Positions 60,478-64,000 of a stretch of DNA of 64,000 nucleotides are shown here, in pieces (position 1 is the first letter of the stretch; each line of letters begins with the position of its first letter). The notes beneath the pieces were generated by a model. It did not search any database. It worked only from the letters and a program-made list of their open reading frames with translations, and was not told the origin of the DNA. Source of the DNA: Liolophura sinensis (taxonomy: Eukaryota > Mollusca > Polyplacophora > Chitonida > Chitonidae); the NCBI RefSeq assembly GCF_032854445.1, contig NC_088301.1, positions 33,216,402 to 33,280,401 on the forward strand, read 5' to 3'. The translations under genes were made by a program, and so were the position numbers.

Positions 60478-63400
60478 ATACATACAGTGTCATGGCAGTT
60501 AGATGGCCGGGAGATGCATTTTCTCTGGCCATCCTTTCATTAGTTTAGATGTTGAGGATCTAAACCTTACACTTGGTGTATGAACCTTAAGGCATATTTG
60601 TTTATATCATGGTGTGATGAATGAAACTTCTGTGAGCTCTCAAAATTTACAGTTTGCTCTGGTACATATTGTATTGTAAAAGTTCGCCTCTTTGATGTGT
60701 GAATTCAGGAAAGACGTTTTGGAAGACTAGTCTTTAAATATGTGTATGTTGCGGCAAAAGTGACACGAATCATCAGTGTTTGATAGATCTTCGTTGGCAG
60801 GAATCGATAACAGGAAAGCTTCTGTCTCTGCTTGAGACAGCCTGGACAATTCAATAATTGGTCCTGGTAGAGGGCGCTGATCTCTGGCTTCTGTCCAGCG
60901 AAGTAGACATAAGCAGAAGCAAAGTCTGAATGACCATTACAGTGGCATGACTCGCACTTTTCAGGATTCCCCCAAGTCTTACTGAAATTAGGTTACTGTA
61001 CCAATTTTGGACACAACCCCTCCTAGGAAAATCTGTTTCATTGATGAGTGATTGTTGGATATTAAGTAAAGCAGACACACTTTATGATTTCTTTTATCAG
61101 TAAGCAGTGACCCTTCTGTGGAATTATAAACCTATATCTTCTGCAAAATTGTCTGTTTACTGCTTTACAAATATTGTGTGACATCTACATGTAACAACAT
61201 GTTCATATGGATTTTGTACTTCAAGGAGACTGGATTTCACAGGTTATGTGTGACTTTTTACCAAATATCACACTCATTACTGCTCTGCTTTTACTTTCTG
61301 TGATGTATTTTTTTTTATAATATATTCTATAATATATATACGTTTTTTTTTAACCACATGTACAGCACATTGTACTACCTGTAGTACATTTCATGTCCAT
61401 AATATTCGCAGTACCACATGAAATGGGAAGTGATGCATGAAGCACTTTCTATCTGACTTGTGCATATGGAATGGAGATGAAGCTTAAAGCTTGGGTCATC
61501 TATCATGATATACTAGAGAATATATTTAAACAGGGAGGAGTGACTCAACAAGGATAAGAATCAGGCTTAAAACATTGATGAGAACACCGGGTGCTGTTCT
61601 GCTGAAAGATATCCACAGTTAGGTTCAGCGTATTGTTTACAAATTACCAGAGGCAGACATACTGGGGATACATTCCTGACATGGTTTTCTTAAATAATTG
61701 CTGCTATAAGCCTGAAGGATATAGTTGTTGGCACTGCTCAGGAAAAAAGACACTCTCCCCACTGAAGGGCACAACCGTTTAGACAAAATCTGGCACCTGC
61801 TACTTGTCATGGCTCTGGTGATCTGAAAATCTGAAGATGTGTGTAAGATTTTAGACAAACAGTTTCTGAGTGCTATGTTTTCTCTGCTGTTTTCATTATC
61901 CGGACTCTGAATAGAACATGAAGAGCCATCACTCACTCAGTCAATCAATCGTTGTTGGTTTCAAGGCTTAAATGAAGCCTTTGTCATTCCATTAGTCAGT
62001 TGATCTCCCTAGACTGTAACCCAGCACTGGTCCACATTATTGAAACCCATCCCTGTAGACTGTGAGAATTAATAACCGTAAATCATGATCAATAACTCAG
62101 TCTGTGCCCTGGCCTTTAAAATCTAAATTTGTCTGTAGTGTAGGGGTGGATGCCTGCTTACATTCCACAGAGTAATGAGTCTCCACCCAAATCTAAATTT
62201 CTAACAGGTGAGAATCAGATGGAAAAGTAAAGAAAAAAAATTAAAACATCTGCAAAAAAGACATTTGTCTCTGTAGTAGTATGCATTGTATGAATAAATT
62301 AAACATAAGTACATTTATCTTCCAATTTGGGAAATAATAATTGAAAAAACTTAGTGTACATTACATTTTACTCACTGGCCTATCAAAAACAACTAGTACT
62401 AAAAAAAAGGTGCTCTCAGTCATAGAAATCTTTGTGGTATTTGTGATCGTGCTGTATTCAATCACATGTTTTAATGACTGAGATGTTTTAATTCTTGTTA
62501 CAAATGTAGTTGAAAAGCCACTGTTTCATATACCTCAGGTATGATGGACATGGTGTTCATTTATTTACTCAAACAGCATAATCAATAAATCTTCATTTGG
62601 TCTTTGTATAATAGTACAATAGTTATTAGTTCAGGAAAAGTAATTGGAGTACATGTATGTACAACTGCATTTAGACCGTAGTCCTAAATGTCATGGCAAA
62701 GATAAAATTGTCCAACAATAGCCTACAAGTCTTTTCCTGCATGTAGGTGTTGTAGTGATGAAAAATTAGATATCATAAATGTAATGTGGTGATATTGAAA
62801 TAAAAAGAGGAAGTAAATGACTCAATTAAGCTAAGCCAATGCATTTTACTGTACATTGAGTATTTTATGGGCATCTATACCTTCCATTACACTATTTTAA
62901 GTTATTTGCATTATACTTATATGTTAATGTGTGTAGCCACTATAGGTAATGTATTGTGTATAAGTTAATGGTAAAGTACTTTTGTTGCAACATTTTAATT
63001 CTCCAAATTTCTTTTACAACTTGTTTATACACAGGTGATTACCTTGTAAAGAAAAGATGTTTCCACTAGCTTCCAAAATTTAGAATGTTTTCAGTTGGCT
63101 GAGAAATGTTGTTTTTACATGGAGAAGTGCATATCTCATCGACAACTAAGCATGACCAGGTTGGGACTTTTGCTTACACCCGAAATGCCTTCGCATGTTT
63201 TTGTGCTAAGAAAATAAGTAATTCAATCAGCCTTGTGACCATCTGCATTCTTGGCTGACTTAGTAGATTTTTGATCTATTTGCAGAGAACATTGGGTAGA
63301 TGGAAGAAGCTCATTGGATTTGTAATTTTTTAACTTTTCTGTTTACAGCATATTATAAGATTTTCCTAAATGGAATTTAACAGAAGTTTTCGTTACAGTA

Positions 63401-63916
63401 AAAGAAAAGAGGAGAGCTTTTAGTAGTCAGCAGACCTTTCAGACTGATCCTGTCCTTGTTGATAGATGGCTCCACTGACCAGACTTCAAAACTTGATAGC
63501 TCAGAAATCACCAGTGAACTTCCTGAACTCTACACATTGTGAGTGCCTGTCACGTCCTCTGCCCTGTTGTACCATATCTTGTTCAGAAGAGAATAACCAC
63601 ATGGACACAAAATAAAACGCAATAGTCTAGGTGGTAAAACCAGAGCAGCAACAACATTGTTACTGTTTGCAAATGGTCACGCACAAAACACACAGTGTTT
63701 GAATAAAACAGATATATAATATGAGTGAGTAGTACTTGTACCAAGGTTGCAAATAACAGGCTGGACACTGACATTATCAGGTACAAAAATGGCTGATGTC
63801 CGCCTCAAGTTTTTTGACGCTGATCGTTTTGTCCAGAAGAAATTTTGCGGTCCATAAAAAGAGGAGATCTTCAGTTGTGTAACTCTCTCAATTCACTTGT
63901 GATCAAACTTTTATGA
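60478..63916. other. Gene-free stretch
   Basis: AT-rich, with no supported exon, RNA gene or complete element. Confidence 0.45.
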
Positions 63917-64000
63917 CCAGTCTGGATAGCACAGTTGGTAGAGCACCCTTTCAGGAGCGGTAGATCTAGGATCAATCCTGGATTGAGTCACATCTAAGAA
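63917..64000 (+). mobile_element. SINE family B, head only, cut by window edge
   Basis: GGATAGCACAGTTGGTAGAG (A box) and TCTAGGATCAATCCTGGATT (B-box region) match 25873-25937. The rest lies outside the window. Confidence 0.88.

Noticed and set aside
60700-60733. Possible terminal exon (AG/GAAAGACG...TAG) after 58412
   Set aside because: Phase fits, but only eight codons are open and the acceptor is weak; not enough to call.

Overview
The window is animal nuclear DNA: AT-rich, with long introns, spliced genes and many short interspersed repeats. The tRNA-headed SINEs, with tails ending in AATCAAATAAATAAAT or in repeated CTCA, are of a kind I associate with molluscs, and the protein sequences fit a lophotrochozoan. 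I would guess a gastropod or bivalve; the species cannot be told from this.

Left part (1-18.3 kb) holds three recognisable genes. LRRC42 (minus; exons at 3279-3724, 2256-2374, 894-982 and 1-175, running off the left edge) and HSPB11/IFT25 (plus; exons at 5032-5123, 6793-6899, 7869-7937 and 8299-8450) stand head to head across about 1.3 kb that contains a compact CCAAT/ETS promoter. RPS12 (minus; coding exons at 18083-18099, 15456-15584, 12059-12161, 11429-11530 and 10576-10638) converges on HSPB11. Its introns carry a family of box C/D snoRNA-like sequences: two well formed copies and one decayed copy, all with the same antisense element to a conserved 18S rRNA stretch.

Middle and right part (18.3-64 kb) is poor in genes. 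A chain of plus-strand open segments with splice sites and compatible phases (20365-20546?, 30358-30615, 48301-48478, 57497-57596, 58232-58412) probably belongs to one long-intron gene that I do not recognise. The rest is intron-like or intergenic DNA with SINEs of two families (several with intact target-site duplications, one composite), a MITE-like family with terminal inverted repeats, a Ty3/gypsy remnant (LTR, polypurine tract, integrase and protease pieces, minus strand, 43.6-45.3 kb) and several local tandem duplications.

Functionally the recognised genes are housekeeping or ciliary: IFT25 is an intraflagellar transport subunit, RPS12 is a small-subunit ribosomal protein, and its intronic snoRNAs would modify the rRNA of the same subunit. 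LRRC42 is a poorly characterised leucine-rich-repeat protein. Exon borders were read by eye from splice signals, phase and remembered human proteins; no search was run.
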